64,000 nt of DNA from Devosia sp. Root635 (GTDB lineage Bacteria > Pseudomonadota > Alphaproteobacteria > Rhizobiales > Devosiaceae), in NCBI RefSeq assembly GCF_001427605.1, contig NZ_LMGZ01000024.1, positions 1 to 64,000 of the forward strand, given 5' to 3'. Under the pieces are notes generated by a model, which had not been told where the DNA came from, searched no databases, and was given only the letters and a program-made list of their open reading frames with translations. Of this stretch, positions 16,368 to 26,330 are shown in pieces (within the stretch, counting starts at the first letter, position 1; each line of letters begins with the position of its first letter). Made by a program: the position numbers and the translations under genes.

Positions 16368-16415
16368 TCAGGCGCGCAGGATCGCGATCGAGGTGGTACA
16401 GTCTGCGGACTTCAT
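16368..16415 (-). CDS. Putative 15-residue leader peptide upstream of catB
   Basis: The frame encodes MKSADCTTSIAILRA and stops 103 bases before catB. Its ATG lies nine bases from the end of a -10 hexamer, so the transcript would begin two or three bases before it: a near-leaderless short frame. The 5' end is able to pair with the catB initiation region and its 3' end forms the first leader hairpin. A ribosome slowed or stalled here would change the folding. The short length and lack of known homologues mean that translation is inferred from context, not shown. Confidence 0.5.
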   Translation of the reverse strand: MKSADCTTSIAILRA

Positions 16416-16424
16416 GATGGCGGG

Positions 16425-16452
16425 AACATAGCGGGCAGGGGCGGGGTGTCAA
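16425..16452 (-). promoter_or_regulatory. Sigma-70-type promoter of the catB transcript
   Basis: On the minus strand TTGACA (16447-16452) and TATGTT (16425-16430) are separated by 16 bases. The -35 is a full consensus match and the -10 matches four of six. The predicted start site is around 16418, immediately before the leader frame. Confidence 0.65.
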
Positions 16453-16465
16453 CCGGCGAGGCCCC

Positions 16466-16573
16466 ACCTCTCCCTTCGGGGGAGAGGTCGGCGCGCAGCG
16501 CCGGGTGAGGGGGCCTTTACTGGGTGCAGGGCGTGGGGAAGGCCCCCTCACCCGACCCGAAGGGAGAGGTGAA
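16466..16573. repeat. Inverted repeat with CACCTCTCCC arms
   Basis: The segment opens with the hairpin cacctctcccttcgggggag and closes with gacccgaagggagaggtgaa. The inner parts ggtgagggggcctt and aaggccccctcaccc are inverted copies. It separates the catB promoter from the carB stop. A near copy of the right half occurs at 55813-55868. A tandem gaagagggtcaagcc lies next to it (16570-16599). Confidence 0.7.
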
Positions 16574-16595
16574 GAGGGTCAAGCCGTGAAGAGGG

Positions 16596-19907
<3,312 letters not shown>

Positions 19908-20160
19908 GGCGCTCGCTCAACTGTTCACATCATCGAGCGATAGGAGAATCGCTCGGACATCACCTGTCCCGCGACAAACCACGCGGCAACTGAGCGCTGC
20001 GGCGCGGCGATAGGTTCAGACATGGTGGTTAAGTGGGCTGTCTAGCCGAAGCGGGGGAGGATGCCAACCCCATTATGGGTGCAGGGCTGTGCGATGCACC
20101 GATGGCAACTGTTCCACAACAGGCATCCGCACGGTGTTACTGTGCGGGCATCTTGCATCA

Positions 20161-20179
20161 TGTACCCCAATGGGGTACA
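20161..20179 (+). promoter_or_regulatory. Palindromic operator upstream of the higBA-type module
   Basis: The arms tgtacccca (20161-20169) and tggggtaca (20171-20179) form a perfect 9-bp inverted repeat around one base. It ends seven bases before the toxin start, in the expected place for autorepression by the HTH antitoxin. A weaker ccgcac/gtgcgg hairpin lies just upstream. Confidence 0.65.
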
Positions 20180-20186
20180 AGTCTCT

Positions 20187-20519
20187 ATGCAGACCGTTGC
20201 CGAAACCTCGCTCTTCATCCGCCAGGCCGAACGCCTGTTCGATGCAGAGGAGAAAGCTGCGGTGATCGCGTTCCTGGCCAGCAATCCCTATGCCGGCGAC
20301 GAAATCCCCGGCACGGCGGGTGTGCGCAAGGTTCGGGTGGCCGCGCATGGCAAAGGCAAGCGTGGCGGTGCGCGTGTCATCTATTATGTGTTCGACGAGA
20401 ATGCACCCATTTTTGCCCTCCTGGTCTATGGCAAGGGGGACAAGACCAATCTGACGGCGGATGAAAAAGCTGCCGTCAGAGCGATCGCAGTGGCGATCAA
20501 GACGACTTATAGGAGTTAG
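20187..20519 (+). CDS. RelE/HigB-type toxin of a type II toxin-antitoxin module
   Basis: The 110-residue protein resembles RelE/HigB2 ribosome-dependent mRNA interferases: AERLFDAEEKAAVIAFLASN, then GVRKVRVAAHGKGKRGGARV, then IYYVFDENAPIFALLVYGKG and KTNLTADEKAAVRAI. The basic central region matches the RNA-contacting surface of the family. The start at 20187 follows a palindromic operator; a longer upstream frame passes through that operator and is not used. The antitoxin gene starts two bases after the stop. The toxin-first order is typical of HigBA. Confidence 0.85.
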   Translation: MQTVAETSLFIRQAERLFDAEEKAAVIAFLASNPYAGDEIPGTAGVRKVRVAAHGKGKRGGARVIYYVFDENAPIFALLVYGKGDKTNLTADEKAAVRAIAVAIKTTYRS

Positions 20520-20521
20520 GC

Positions 20522-20818
20522 ATGAGCAAGTTTGGCAAGGATCTGATTGAGGCAATGGGCGAGGCGCTGGCACATGCCGAGGGCGCGACGACCGGTGTGA
20601 TCGAGCATAATGTCGATCTCGAATCCATTGATGCCAGGTCCATCCGTAAGTCGCTGCATCTGACGCAGGAGCAGATGGCGCAGATTCTGGGCACCAGCAC
20701 GTCGGGCTACCGCAAGTGGGAGCAGGGCGAGCGCCAGCCGGGCGGGGCAGCACGCACATTGTTGCGCGTCATGGAGAAAGAGCCGGAGGCCGTCCTGCGC
20801 GCGCTTGCTGCGGCGTAA
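20522..20818 (+). CDS. HigA-type antitoxin with Xre helix-turn-helix
   Basis: The 98-residue protein has a C-terminal Xre HTH (residues about 45-80: SIRKSLHLTQEQMAQILGTS followed by SGYRKWEQGERQP), and an N-terminal segment likely to bind the toxin. It would neutralise the RelE/HigB-like toxin and repress the operon through the palindrome at 20161-20179. AGGAG at 20511-20515, inside the toxin's last codons, is its ribosome binding site, giving coupled translation. Confidence 0.88.
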   Translation: MSKFGKDLIEAMGEALAHAEGATTGVIEHNVDLESIDARSIRKSLHLTQEQMAQILGTSTSGYRKWEQGERQPGGAARTLLRVMEKEPEAVLRALAAA

Positions 20819-20851
20819 GGCGGCCCGATGACCATCCATTGCCCATCATTC

Positions 20852-21193
20852 TCAGTCCGGCACCTGCGCAATCCGGTCTTCACCCACTAGGTCTTGGTAT
20901 CCGGCCTTTGCCATGGGGAAACCAAATCCATTACCCGGCTCGCCCCAGCTCAATTTTCCGGCGGCATGGTGGGCACTGCCGTAGAGCTCCACAGCGATGC
21001 GTTGCATCGCCAGATATAGCGCCTGCACGCCATCGAATCCTCGCACTATCGTGGTTCGCTCGCCTTCGGGCCAGCCAATGGCAAAAGTGCATTCCCAGCA
21101 GCGATCACCTTCAACGGGCGCGTGTAGGCTGATCGGCACGGTAACCTCCGTTGTTTGGAGGCGCAGCATGAGTATGCGCTGAGCTACGATCAT
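20852..21193 (-). CDS. DUF6968-like small protein
   Basis: The 113-residue protein begins MIVAQRILMLRLQTTEVTVP and has CWECTFAIGWPEGERTTIVRGFDGVQALYLAMQRI, a pattern I associate with the DUF6968 family (quoted in parts: CWECTFAIGWPEGE; GFDGVQALYLAMQRI). No membrane segment or signal is seen. It sits directly downstream of a frameshifted gene whose C-terminal frame ends 10 bases before it; GAGGTGA overlapping that stop is a good ribosome binding site. The function is unknown. Confidence 0.7.
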   Translation of the reverse strand: MIVAQRILMLRLQTTEVTVPISLHAPVEGDRCWECTFAIGWPEGERTTIVRGFDGVQALYLAMQRIAVELYGSAHHAAGKLSWGEPGNGFGFPMAKAGYQDLVGEDRIAQVPD

Positions 21194-21202
21194 TAAATCA
21201 CC

Positions 21203-21552
21203 TCAAAATCGCAACTTCGGAATGAAATTGTTCTTCATACAGGCAGCATGCTGTCCATCGAGAGCGACCAGCACAGAGCGCTCTTGGCCATTCTACAAAG
21301 CTCCTCGTCGAGCAGGAGCTGCGCGTCGCATATTTCGGCTCGAGCAGGATCATATTTGCCGGCGACATCGATACGATCATCGGCAGAAATGTCATCCGTC
21401 CATCGACCACCTGTGGGGTGTCCGGCAGGCACCCTGGGCTGATCCGGGCGATATTTGCGCAGTATGGACTGTATCTGGGCAGCAATAACCTGCATTTTGA
21501 GGTCGAGTATGGTGCTCTTTGCCTCTAGTAGCTCATTATATTTGGGTATCAT
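21203..21552 (-). pseudogene. Frameshifted gene for a small PRVPAGHPTGGRWT protein
   Basis: The frame from 21552 encodes 105 residues with PRVPAGHPTGGRWTDD near residue 38 and a Cys-containing segment (EICDAQLLLDEELCRMAKS), but ends after SMDSMLPV. In the -1 relative frame, DGQHAACMKNNFIPKLRF continues in family style to a stop at 21203. Removing one TC of the CTCTC run (forward GAGAG, 21260-21264) joins both halves into a 115-residue protein and places its stop next to the DUF6968-like start. The family of PRVPAGxPxGGxWT small proteins is common in this order, with unknown function. A sequencing error is an alternative. Confidence 0.6.
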
Positions 21553-21616
21553 GCTTCATGATCTCGTCACGTGTAGGGAGATCATTTTCGTCCAGTCGGA
21601 AGGCACGGGGATAGAT

Positions 21617-22714
21617 TTATGGCTTCCACAGCCCCACCCGCAGCCCCCCATGCAACACCGTGGGCTCTACCAGTTCCAGCCTCAACCCCGTTGCCCTGGC
21701 AAGCTCCTTATCCGCCGTGACAATCCCCACGCGCCATCCCGCAAACTTCGCGCGGATCACGTTGCCCATGGTGCGATACAGCCCGAGCAGCGGCGCCTTG
21801 TTGCCGATGCGGGTGCCGTAGGGCGGGTTGATGATGATGATTCCGGGCGGGCCGTCCGGGGGCGACAGGGTTTCGACGCTGTGCTGTTCGAATTGCACCA
21901 CCGACGTCACGCCGGCCCGTTCGGCATTCTCCCGCGCCATGCGGATCGCGCCGGGGTCGCGGTCGGAGCCGTAAAAGCGCAAAGCGGTTTCGCGTAGTGG
22001 GGCAGGGGCGCGCATGGCGTCCCACGCCTTGCGGTCGAAACCGGGCAAGTGTTCGAAGGCGAAACTCCGCGCGCGGCCGGGCATCAGCCCCAGCGCGATT
22101 TCGGCGGCTTCGATGACGAATGTGCCCGAGCCGCACATCGGGTCGAGCACGGTCTGGCTGCCGTCATAGCCGCATTGGCGGAGGAACATCGCGGCCATGG
22201 TTTCGCGCATCGGCGCCTTGGCCACGCCCGCCTTGAAGCCGCGCTTGTGCAGCGACTCCCCCGTCGTATCGAGGCTGATGGTGACGAGATCATCCTCGAT
22301 CCGCACCATGACGCGAACCGCCGCCGCATCCTCGGCAATGGGCGCGCCCAGCGTCTCGGCAATGGCCCTGGCCACGCGCTGGCTGGCCGCGCCGGCATGA
22401 TAGATGCGCGAGCGCTTGCAACTGGCCTCCATCGTCACCGGCACGTCCGGTCGCAGCAGGCTGGCCCATTCCACCTTGCGGGCGCGCTTGTCCAGCTGCG
22501 CCAGGTGCATGGCGCGGAAGCTCGCCACCCGCGCCAGCACGCGCGTCGCTCCGCGCAGGGTGAGATTGGCCCGCCACACATCGGGCCAGGTGCCCATGAA
22601 GGCCACGCCGCCCTCGGTCACGCTGGCAGCAAACCCGGCCGCGCGGGCCTCATCGCAAAGCGGCGCTTCGAGGCCGGGCGTGGCGACGAGGTAGATTTCG
22701 AATGGGGTTTCCAT
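21617..22714 (-). CDS. THUMP-domain class I methyltransferase (RlmL/RlmK-like 23S rRNA m2G)
   Basis: The 365-residue protein has an N-terminal ferredoxin-like/THUMP region (residues 1-160: IYLVATPGLEAPLCDEARAA) and a C-terminal Rossmann methyltransferase with ETMAAMFLRQCGYDG, SAM motif LDPMCGSGTFVIEAAEIA, and catalytic N-P-P-Y in IIINPPYGTRIGNK. This is the layout of the RlmL/YcbY N-terminal half, which methylates guanine 2445 of 23S rRNA. The RlmK half is missing, as is normal in Alphaproteobacteria. The target base is inferred from the family. Confidence 0.9.
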   Translation of the reverse strand: METPFEIYLVATPGLEAPLCDEARAAGFAASVTEGGVAFMGTWPDVWRANLTLRGATRVLARVASFRAMHLAQLDKRARKVEWASLLRPDVPVTMEASCKRSRIYHAGAASQRVARAIAETLGAPIAEDAAAVRVMVRIEDDLVTISLDTTGESLHKRGFKAGVAKAPMRETMAAMFLRQCGYDGSQTVLDPMCGSGTFVIEAAEIALGLMPGRARSFAFEHLPGFDRKAWDAMRAPAPLRETALRFYGSDRDPGAIRMARENAERAGVTSVVQFEQHSVETLSPPDGPPGIIIINPPYGTRIGNKAPLLGLYRTMGNVIRAKFAGWRVGIVTADKELARATGLRLELVEPTVLHGGLRVGLWKP

Positions 22715-22781
22715 GGGGGAGAGGTAGAGGGTTTTGGGGGCGCGGGGAAGTGACCTCCGAACATCGGGGCTCCCGTCACCC

Positions 22782-22878
22782 CACCCTCAATCCCTCCCCA
22801 TCGAGGGGAGGGAGGCGCAAGCTCAGCGGCCCGTGTTCATCGTCTCCCTCCCCCTTGTGGGGAGGGATCAAGGGTGGG
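22782..22878. repeat. Inverted repeat of the CTCCCC family
   Basis: The left arm ccaccctcaatccctcccca and the right arm ggggagggatcaagggtggg are inverted copies, each with its own small hairpin (ccctccccatcgaggggagg; ctcccccttgtggggaggg). It lies between the 5' end of the RlmL-like gene and the 3' end of the sulfotransferase-like gene. Confidence 0.7.
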
Positions 22879-22898
22879 GGTGGGCCACACGCACCGGC

Positions 22899-23621
22899 TT
22901 ACGCTTTGAACGCCGCCATCCGCTCATAAAACAACTGCGCCTCATCGGCGATGCGTTGCAAATGCCCCGGCAATTCCACCACCTTCTCATCCGGCGGCGC
23001 AAAGCCGGTGCTGTCGAAAATCGCCCCATACCAATGCGGCGCCCACACGCCATCGTCCGGATGCTGCCCTTTCGGCCAGCGCAGCATCGCCGCGTCGAAA
23101 TCCAGCCCGATTGCCGCGCACAGCGCCGACAGCGTCCCGCGCGGATCGCGCCGCACATCTTCGGAATCCACCACCGGCGGCGCCTTGCCCAGCCGGTCCG
23201 CCACGCGGTCGAACAAAGCGGCCTGTTCGGCGAAACCGATATCGCGCAGGTTCACATCCTCGCGTTTCTGCGCATAGGAGGCGAGCACCCGTTCCGGCCG
23301 GCGCAGCAGGAACACATTGGTCACCCCATCCATCCAGTCGAGTGGAAAGCCGTCCACCATGTGGTGGGCCATATGCTTCTGGTACCAGATCGATTTGCCT
23401 CCGGGCACCGGCCCGAGCATGTCGGCGGCGACCTGCTGCGGGTCCGTCGGCTGGCTCGCCAGCACGTCGGCGTTCATCGGATGGACAATGCCTGTCGCCG
23501 CCAGATAGGCGGCATAGAAGGGCTCGTCACTGACGGCGCAATCGGGCCGCGAGGAGAAGGCGCGCATCATGGCCGTCGACAGGTTGCGCGGCCCCGACCA
23601 CATGGCGATGCGGCGCGTCAT
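22899..23621 (-). CDS. Sulfotransferase-like protein (branched-chain aminotransferase-associated)
   Basis: The 240-residue protein begins MTRRIAMWSGPRNLSTAMMR, matching the PAPS 5'-phosphosulfate loop of the sulfotransferase superfamily (WSGPRNLSTA), and has FLLRRPERVLASYAQKRED resembling the 3'-phosphate-binding R-x-P-x-x-x-x-x-S-x. The C-terminal part carries GLDFDAAMLRWPKGQ. The gene overlaps the upstream class IV aminotransferase by four bases, a pairing that recurs in proteobacteria and plants, where these proteins are sometimes named after the aminotransferase. The substrate is not known. Confidence 0.8.
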   Translation of the reverse strand: MTRRIAMWSGPRNLSTAMMRAFSSRPDCAVSDEPFYAAYLAATGIVHPMNADVLASQPTDPQQVAADMLGPVPGGKSIWYQKHMAHHMVDGFPLDWMDGVTNVFLLRRPERVLASYAQKREDVNLRDIGFAEQAALFDRVADRLGKAPPVVDSEDVRRDPRGTLSALCAAIGLDFDAAMLRWPKGQHPDDGVWAPHWYGAIFDSTGFAPPDEKVVELPGHLQRIADEAQLFYERMAAFKA

Positions 23622-24547
23622 GGCCGGTAGGTCTCCCGTTCGATCAGCTCGCGATAGAGCGTTTGCAGCCGCAGCGTCATCTCGCCCGGTATCGGCCCCG
23701 GCCCGGTCAGCGGATGGCCCATGCGGCGGCCATCCACCTCGCGCACCGCGGTCAGGCCGGCAAAGGTGCCGGTCACGAAGGCCTCGTCGGCGCCATAGAC
23801 GTCGGTCAGCGAGAAATTCTTCTGCCGCACGGTGATGCCGGCCGATTCCGCCACACGGATGATGTTGCCGCGGGTAATGCCGCCCAGGCAGTAGTCGCCT
23901 GTGGACGTCCACAGCTCACCGCGCCGCACGATGAAGAAATGGGTGGAATTGCAGGTGGCGACAAAGCCCTGCGGGTCGAGCATCAGCGCTTCGTCCGCCC
24001 CCGCCTTGGCCGCCTGGATGCAGGCCTGGATGCAGTTGAGCTTGGAATGCGAATTCAGCTTCTGGTCCTGCATATCGGGCGCGGTGCGACGGATGGTCGA
24101 GGTGAAGAGGCTGATGCCGTCGGGCTTGTCCGAGGGCGTCTTGTATTCGGGGATGATGACCACGGTCGCGTCCCCAATCGTCGCGCGCGGGTCCTGATAG
24201 GGCGTAGCCTTGATGCCGCGCGTCACCATCAGGCGGATATGAACGCCGTCCGTCATGCCATTGGCGGAAAGGCAATCGAAGATGCGCTTGACCAGTGCGT
24301 CCGGCGTGAGGCCGACGGAAAAATCCAGCGTCTTGGCGCCTTCATAGAGGCGCTCCAAATGCGCCCACAGGAAGGGGATGCCGCCTCTATGCAGCCGCAA
24401 GCCCTCCCACACGCCGTCGCCCAGCACGAAGCCGGAATCGAAAACTGATACCGTCGCCTCCTTGCGCGGCTTCAGCGTGTCGTTGACTGCGATCAGGATA
24501 TCCGCATTGCGCGGGTCATCCGCATAGGCATGTACGCCATAGGCCAT
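23618..24547 (-). CDS. Class IV PLP aminotransferase (branched-chain/D-amino acid type)
   Basis: The 309-residue protein shows the fold type IV signature: SVFDSGFVLGDGVWEGLRLH near residue 40, the PLP lysine in LNSHSKLNCIQACIQAAKAG, and GGITRGNIIRVAESAGITV. These motifs are shared by IlvE, D-amino acid transaminase and ADC lyase, so the substrate cannot be fixed from sequence alone. The start at 24547 (MAYGVHAYADD) is family-like; a longer frame runs through a 23-bp palindrome. It is co-translated with the sulfotransferase-like gene. Confidence 0.88.
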   Translation of the reverse strand: MAYGVHAYADDPRNADILIAVNDTLKPRKEATVSVFDSGFVLGDGVWEGLRLHRGGIPFLWAHLERLYEGAKTLDFSVGLTPDALVKRIFDCLSANGMTDGVHIRLMVTRGIKATPYQDPRATIGDATVVIIPEYKTPSDKPDGISLFTSTIRRTAPDMQDQKLNSHSKLNCIQACIQAAKAGADEALMLDPQGFVATCNSTHFFIVRRGELWTSTGDYCLGGITRGNIIRVAESAGITVRQKNFSLTDVYGADEAFVTGTFAGLTAVREVDGRRMGHPLTGPGPIPGEMTLRLQTLYRELIERETYRP

Positions 24548-24580
24548 TTTCGAGCACCGGATACACGTTTGGGACGTCTC

Positions 24581-24603
24581 GATGCCAACAGTCCGTTGGC
24601 ATC
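24581..24603. promoter_or_regulatory. 23-bp palindrome between divergent genes
   Basis: The arms gatgccaac (24581-24589) and gttggcatc (24595-24603) are a perfect inverted repeat around agtcc. It lies 34 bases upstream of the aminotransferase start, between it and the divergent DUF2277 gene. It could be an operator for an unknown regulator or a leader hairpin. Confidence 0.45.
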
Positions 24604-24705
24604 GGGAGGGGGATGCTAACTGGTTTTGGCCATCCGGCAATGGGCAAGGTGGTTGGCGGGAAACATTGGTTGGGTGTAGCGTTTATCCCCGGAGGAGACT
24701 GCAAT

Positions 24706-24978
24706 ATGTGCCGCAACATCAAGCCATTGTTCAATTTCGAGCCGCCCGCCACACGCAACGAGATGCACGATGCGGCCCTGCAGTTCGTGCGCAAGATTTC
24801 CGGCTACAGCGCCCCGTCCAAGGTCAACGAAGCCGCCTTCCACGAGGCGGTGGAAGACATCGAAAAGGTGGTGCGCAAGCTGCTCAAGTCGATGGAAACC
24901 AATGCGCCGCCCAAGGATCGCGAGGTCGAGGCCGCCAAGCACAGGGAGCGGTCGAAGCTGCGCTTCGGCACGGCCTGA
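24706..24978 (+). CDS. DUF2277 domain-containing protein
   Basis: The 90-residue protein begins MCRNIKPLFNFEPPATRNEM, the family hallmark, followed by ALQFVRKISGYSAPSKVNEA and a helical part ending in KLRFGTA. GGAGGAGA lies about 10 bases upstream of the ATG and fixes the start. DUF2277 proteins are small, helical and of unknown function. The gene converges on clpS, ending three bases from its stop. Confidence 0.9.
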   Translation: MCRNIKPLFNFEPPATRNEMHDAALQFVRKISGYSAPSKVNEAAFHEAVEDIEKVVRKLLKSMETNAPPKDREVEAAKHRERSKLRFGTA

Positions 24979-24981
24979 GCC

Positions 24982-25287
24982 CTACTCTTCCGGTTCGGTG
25001 CTGAACAGCAGGGGATAACCGTGCTGGCGGGCGAAATCGGTCGCGCGTGTGGCCTTTTCCTCGGCCACCTCCCTGGTGAAGACCGCCACGACGCAGGCGC
25101 CCTTGGTATGCGCCGTGAGCATGATGATGCCGGCCTGCGCCTCGGGCACGCGGAACTCGGCCTTGAGCAGCCGCACCACGAATTCGCGCGGGGTGAAGTC
25201 GTCGTTGAGCAGGATAACCTTGTGCAGCGGGGGTTTGGCCGGCTTCAGCACGGTTTCGGTGCGGCTTTTGATATTGGTGTCGGCCAT
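24982..25287 (-). CDS. clpS: ATP-dependent Clp protease adaptor ClpS
   Basis: ClpS delivers N-degron substrates to ClpAP. The 101-residue protein has the adaptor core: KVILLNDDFTPREFVVRLLK (with the N-end-rule pocket residues N-D and the following helix), GIIMLTAHTKGACVVAVFTR and EKATRATDFARQHGYPL. The extended N-terminus contacts ClpA. Alphaproteobacteria often have two clpS genes; only this one is in the window and clpA is not adjacent. Confidence 0.93.
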   Translation of the reverse strand: MADTNIKSRTETVLKPAKPPLHKVILLNDDFTPREFVVRLLKAEFRVPEAQAGIIMLTAHTKGACVVAVFTREVAEEKATRATDFARQHGYPLLFSTEPEE

Positions 25288-25373
25288 GCTCGCCTCCGGG
25301 GCGAATAGAACAATCGGCGGCGGAACGGGCCATGCCGCCAGGCAAAATCACAATAACAGTCTGCGGGAAGCTA

Positions 25374-25841
25374 TTACAGCCGCAGCTTGAAGCCTTCGTG
25401 GCTCTTGGTGAAGCCCAGCCTCTCGTAGAAGCGGTGGGCATCGAGACGGAGCTTGTTGGATGTCAGTTGCACCAGCCCGCAGCCGGCCTCGCGGCAGCGC
25501 TCGATCGCCCAGGCCACCATCTGGGTACCCAGCCCGCTGCCGCGCTGGTCGGCGCGGATGTGGACGTTTTCCAGCAGGCCCCGCTTCATGCCGAAATTGG
25601 GCATGCCGGGGATGAAGCTGATCTGGAGCGTGCCGACGATCTCGCCACCGCGCTCGGCCACGACGAGGCGGTGGCTGGGGTCGGCGGCAATCGCGTCGAA
25701 GGCAGCGCGATAGCGCGGGTCCGCCAGCGTGGCCGGATCGAGCGGCGGCGTGTCCGTGCCGCGGGCGTCGCCGGCATGGCTGAGACCGACGATGACGGCA
25801 ATATCGGCGGGCACCGCATCACGAAAGCTCAGTTCGGCCAT
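25374..25841 (-). CDS. GNAT family N-acetyltransferase
   Basis: The 155-residue protein is a single GNAT domain. Acetyl-CoA-binding motif A is visible as VHIRADQRGSGLGTQMVAWA (R-x-x-G-x-G), preceded by the beta strand IVGTLQISFIPG and followed by LVQLTSNKLRLDAHRFYERLGF, the usual C-terminal half. The acceptor is unknown. It follows the ArsR-like regulator gene on the same strand by 14 bases, so the two may be one operon. Confidence 0.85.
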   Translation of the reverse strand: MAELSFRDAVPADIAVIVGLSHAGDARGTDTPPLDPATLADPRYRAAFDAIAADPSHRLVVAERGGEIVGTLQISFIPGMPNFGMKRGLLENVHIRADQRGSGLGTQMVAWAIERCREAGCGLVQLTSNKLRLDAHRFYERLGFTKSHEGFKLRL

Positions 25842-25855
25842 GGTTTCGCTCCGGC

Positions 25856-26218
25856 TCAGTCCTGCACGGCCTCGTGCAATTGCCGGAGGGTAATGTCAAC
25901 CAGTGGCAGATCGATGGCGCTGGCAATCACCGTGTCGAGGAAGCCGGGAAAGCGGTTGTCCAGATCCTCACGGCGCAGGGTAACGCGGCGCCTGGTGCCC
26001 TCGGGCCGCACATTGATGACGCCAGCCTCGCGCAGCTTGGCCACGTGATAGGTGAGGTTGGTCTTGGAGGTCAGGCCACAGAGCTGGCCGCAGACCAGGC
26101 CGGTGATCGCGTCGCTGCGGGCCAGGCAGCCGATGATGGCCAGCCTCGTATCGTCGCCCAAAGCAGCGAGTACGGCGGGGAGGGTGATCTGGTCAGCGTC
26201 GGGATGCGGCAGGGACAT
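25856..26218 (-). CDS. ArsR-family winged-helix transcriptional regulator
   Basis: The 120-residue protein has the ArsR HTH: LAALGDDTRLAIIGCLARSD, then QLCGLTSKTNLTYHVAKLREAGVINVRPEG (in parts, TSKTNLTYHVAKLREAGVI), with the wing RRVTLRREDLDNRFPG. Two cysteines (C56 and C60 region, VCGQLCG) are present but not the classic C-V-C metal site. It diverges from an MFS pump gene, and palindromes lie between. It probably represses that pump; the inducer is unknown. Confidence 0.85.
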   Translation of the reverse strand: MSLPHPDADQITLPAVLAALGDDTRLAIIGCLARSDAITGLVCGQLCGLTSKTNLTYHVAKLREAGVINVRPEGTRRRVTLRREDLDNRFPGFLDTVIASAIDLPLVDITLRQLHEAVQD

Positions 26219-26272
26219 GGCTGCTATTTAGCGGTTTTCGTCGCTTAGTTCAATAAGTGTTGGACTAGAGCA

Positions 26273-26318
26273 TTGACACATAAGCGTGCGAGGTTCAATT
26301 GTTCAATGAATTTTGAAC
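26273..26318 (+). promoter_or_regulatory. Promoter and operator of the MFS pump
   Basis: TTGACA at 26273-26278 is a full -35 consensus; a weak -10 (tcaatt, 26295-26300) follows at 16 bases. The arms gttcaa (26301-26306) and ttgaac (26313-26318) form a perfect inverted repeat with 6-base spacing, just upstream of the ATG. This fits an ArsR-type operator overlapping the start region. Confidence 0.55.
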
Positions 26319-26330
26319 AAGGATCATTCC

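Noticed and set aside
20061..20186. Longer toxin frame starting at 20061 (152 residues)
   Set aside because: It would run through the operator palindrome and promoter region; the start at 20187 fits the family length.
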